The translations under genes and the position numbers were made by a program. A stretch of 58,133 bases of DNA from Clostridiales bacterium (GTDB taxonomy: Bacteria; Bacillota; Clostridia; Christensenellales; Aristaeellaceae): positions 1 through 58,133 of the forward strand of contig SVGQ01000004.1 in the NCBI GenBank assembly GCA_015056245.1, in the 5' to 3' direction. Below the pieces are notes generated by a model that did no database searches, was not told the DNA's origin, and saw only the letters and a list, made by a program, of their open reading frames with translations. This document shows positions 56,748 to 58,133 of the stretch, one piece after another; positions within the stretch are counted from its first letter, which is position 1; each line of letters opens with the position of its first letter.

Positions 56748-57371
56748 ATGGCTAATAAGGCAGACCGTTTCTATTTTGATAACTTTATCGAGGCCGCCGA
56801 TTGCGCCTGCAAGGGCGCCAACTATTTGGTGGAGTGCCTGACCAATTATGATGCCAGCAAGGTCCGTGAAATGCTGGATACCATGCACAGCTTCGAGCAT
56901 GAGGGTGATGGCAAGAAGCACGAGATGTCCTCTGCGCTGGCCCGCGCTTTCGTCACCCCCATCGAGCGCGATGACCTGGCGGACATCAGCCAGAACATTG
57001 ATGAAGTTTCCGACAGCCTGGAAGAAGTGCTGCAGCGTTTCTACGTGGATCAGGTGACCAGCGTGCCCGAAGAGGCTGTTGAGTTTGCCAAGAAGCTGGT
57101 GGAAAGCTGCGAACTGATGAAAAAGATGCTCACCGAGTTTGTCAACTTCAAAAAGCCCGCCAAGCTGCACGAGATGATCGTGGAGATGAACCACGTGGAA
57201 GAAGAATGCGACAAGCTGTATCTGGAAGCCACCAAGAACGCCCGCACCCAGTTCACCGATGCGCTGGATGTTATCGCTTGGCGTGAAATCTACGACCGCA
57301 TGGAGCGCTGCTCCGACGCTTGCGAGCACGTGGGCGACTGCGTGGAAACCGTTGTGATGAAGAACACCTGA
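56748..57371 (+). CDS. PhoU-like Pit accessory protein (DUF47)
   Basis: A 207-residue helical protein of the DUF47/TIGR00153 family. It starts ANKADRFYFDNFIEAADCACKGA over two stretches and contains HSFEHEGDGKKHEM, FVTPIERDDLADIS and EEECDKLYLEATKN, the E/D-rich metal-binding helices of PhoU-like proteins. It is thought to regulate Pit transport. Start ATG 56748 follows AAAGGAATTG. It is cotranscribed with pit. Confidence 0.94.
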   Translation: MANKADRFYFDNFIEAADCACKGANYLVECLTNYDASKVREMLDTMHSFEHEGDGKKHEMSSALARAFVTPIERDDLADISQNIDEVSDSLEEVLQRFYVDQVTSVPEEAVEFAKKLVESCELMKKMLTEFVNFKKPAKLHEMIVEMNHVEEECDKLYLEATKNARTQFTDALDVIAWREIYDRMERCSDACEHVGDCVETVVMKNT

Positions 57372-57408
57372 TCCACCTGTGATATTAGGAAAGGAAGGAT
57401 GATTGCGC

Positions 57409-57957
57409 ATGACCCGACTGCTTGCCGCTGTACTGGCATTGATCCTTTGTCTGCCCCTGTGTGCCATTGCTGAAGAAACCACCGGCGTTACCTCCTCTGC
57501 AGTAGAGCCCGCCGCCAAGGGCCTTCGCATCAGCGAGATCATGGCATCCAACACGGAAACGCTGGAGGATTCCTTCGGCAACACTGCTGACTGGATCGAG
57601 CTGCACAACACCACCGATCAGCCCATTGATATGACTGGTATGTATCTGAGCGATACCAAAAAGGATCTGGAACGTTACCAGTTCCCGGATGGTCTGGTGA
57701 TCGAGCCCGACGCATACCTGATCGTCTTCGCTTCCGGCCTGAAGAAGAATGTCGCCGACGAACTGCACACGCCCTTCAAGCTCAGCGCCAGCGGCGAATC
57801 TGTCTACCTGATGCAGGATGGTCTTGCAGTGGATATCGTCACCTTCCCCCAGCAGATCAGTGATGTAGCCTATGCACTGGATGAGGATGGCACCTATTCC
57901 TTCACCAGCACCGCCACCCCCGGCGAAGCCAATGAGATCACTCCGGTGGAAGACTGA
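57409..57957 (+). CDS. Secreted lamin-tail-domain protein
   Basis: 182 residues. A signal peptide (1-21, ending LCAIA) is followed by a single lamin-tail domain (about 40-150). It contains LRISEIMASNTETL, DWIELHNTTDQPIDM and YLSDTKKDLERYQFP, ending STATPGEAN. In Clostridia this domain often fronts CotH-type kinases or surface proteins; here it stands alone, with no catalytic domain. ATG 57409 follows AAGGAAGGA. It lies 37 nt after the PhoU-like gene on the same strand. Confidence 0.85.
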   Translation: MTRLLAAVLALILCLPLCAIAEETTGVTSSAVEPAAKGLRISEIMASNTETLEDSFGNTADWIELHNTTDQPIDMTGMYLSDTKKDLERYQFPDGLVIEPDAYLIVFASGLKKNVADELHTPFKLSASGESVYLMQDGLAVDIVTFPQQISDVAYALDEDGTYSFTSTATPGEANEITPVED

Positions 57958-58029
57958 TCTCTAACTGAAAAACAGCAGCTCTGTGGTGGGAGGATTCTTA
58001 AGGATAAATTGATCCCACAACGAAAAAGG

Positions 58030-58130
58030 CGAGCATCTGGCGAATATGCCGGATGCTCGTTTACTTAGGTGGTTGTATAAACGCAATGCACTGGCACAGT
58101 GCGTATAATTGCGCCCTCACCCAATGAGGG
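58030..58130. repeat. Cluster of three inverted repeats near the window end
   Basis: A stem GAGCATC/GATGCTC with inner GGC/GCC (58031-58058) may be the terminator of the upstream gene, though its T tail is weak. GCACTG-GCA-CAGTGC (58088-58102) and CCCTCA-N5-TGAGGG (58114-58130) flank a TATAAT (58104-58109) that may start a gene beyond the window. Confidence 0.45.
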
Positions 58131-58133
58131 AGA

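Overview
The window looks like chromosomal DNA of a GC-rich, spore-forming Clostridia-type Firmicute, probably a gut saccharolytic anaerobe. Evidence: sporulation and germination genes (ytfJ, a dacB/dacF-like carboxypeptidase, spoIIP, gpr), a Zur-znuACB zinc locus, AGGAGG-type ribosome sites before almost every gene, strong TTGACA/TATAAT promoters, several sugar hydrolases, and TAXI-TRAP, Pit and heterodimeric ABC transporters. The species cannot be fixed from the sequence alone. No prophage, insertion sequence, CRISPR array or rRNA was seen.

Layout. 1-5.5 kb: the 5' end of uxuA with a palindromic operator, a GNAT gene, a DUF3795 gene, and a two-gene ABC exporter followed by an overlooked 28-residue membrane peptide. 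5.5-9.3 kb: an APH-fold kinase, cysK, a free-standing FakA-type C-terminal domain, DUF3877 and a LysM protein. 9.35-9.9 kb: a four-tRNA operon (Lys, Leu, Gly, Gly). 9.9-14.8 kb: a flavin reductase, a lipoprotein/P-loop/CAT/membrane-protein operon, a hairpin-rich gene-free stretch, a sugar isomerase and a decayed Gfo/Idh/MocA gene. 14.8-19.9 kb: zur-znuACB, with a methyltransferase, a deaminase and a Gp37-type protein downstream on the same strand. 19.9-23.9 kb: a compact Hsp70 paralogue operon with DUF5685, a J-protein with a cysteine-rich tail, and a zinc-ribbon membrane protein. 24-26.3 kb: ytfI-ytfJ-dac sporulation cluster. 26.3-32.7 kb: EamA, an oxidoreductase, an SH3 protein, beta-galactosidase and a PF06541 protein. 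32.9-42.7 kb: wecB, murI, spoIIP, gpr, a type II topoisomerase pair and gpsA. 42.7-52 kb: GH32, GNAT, metA-metY, an M50-like protease, MATE and a GH31 alpha-xylosidase. 52-58 kb: TAXI-TRAP transporter, Pit phosphate transporter with its PhoU-like partner, and a lamin-tail protein.

The part most likely to be undescribed is the Hsp70 operon at 19979-23895. DUF5685 there carries two aspartate motifs spaced like those of isoprenoid synthases and a CxxC/CxxH set. The J-protein ends in 28 residues holding ten cysteines, like a bacterial counterpart of cysteine-string proteins, and the dnaK-like leader begins with a hairpin abutting the ribosome site. A second theme is economical regulation. Terminators overlap the next promoter (metY, GH31), an attenuator-like leader precedes eamA, and the murI ribosome site would be hidden only in read-through RNA coming from spoIIP.
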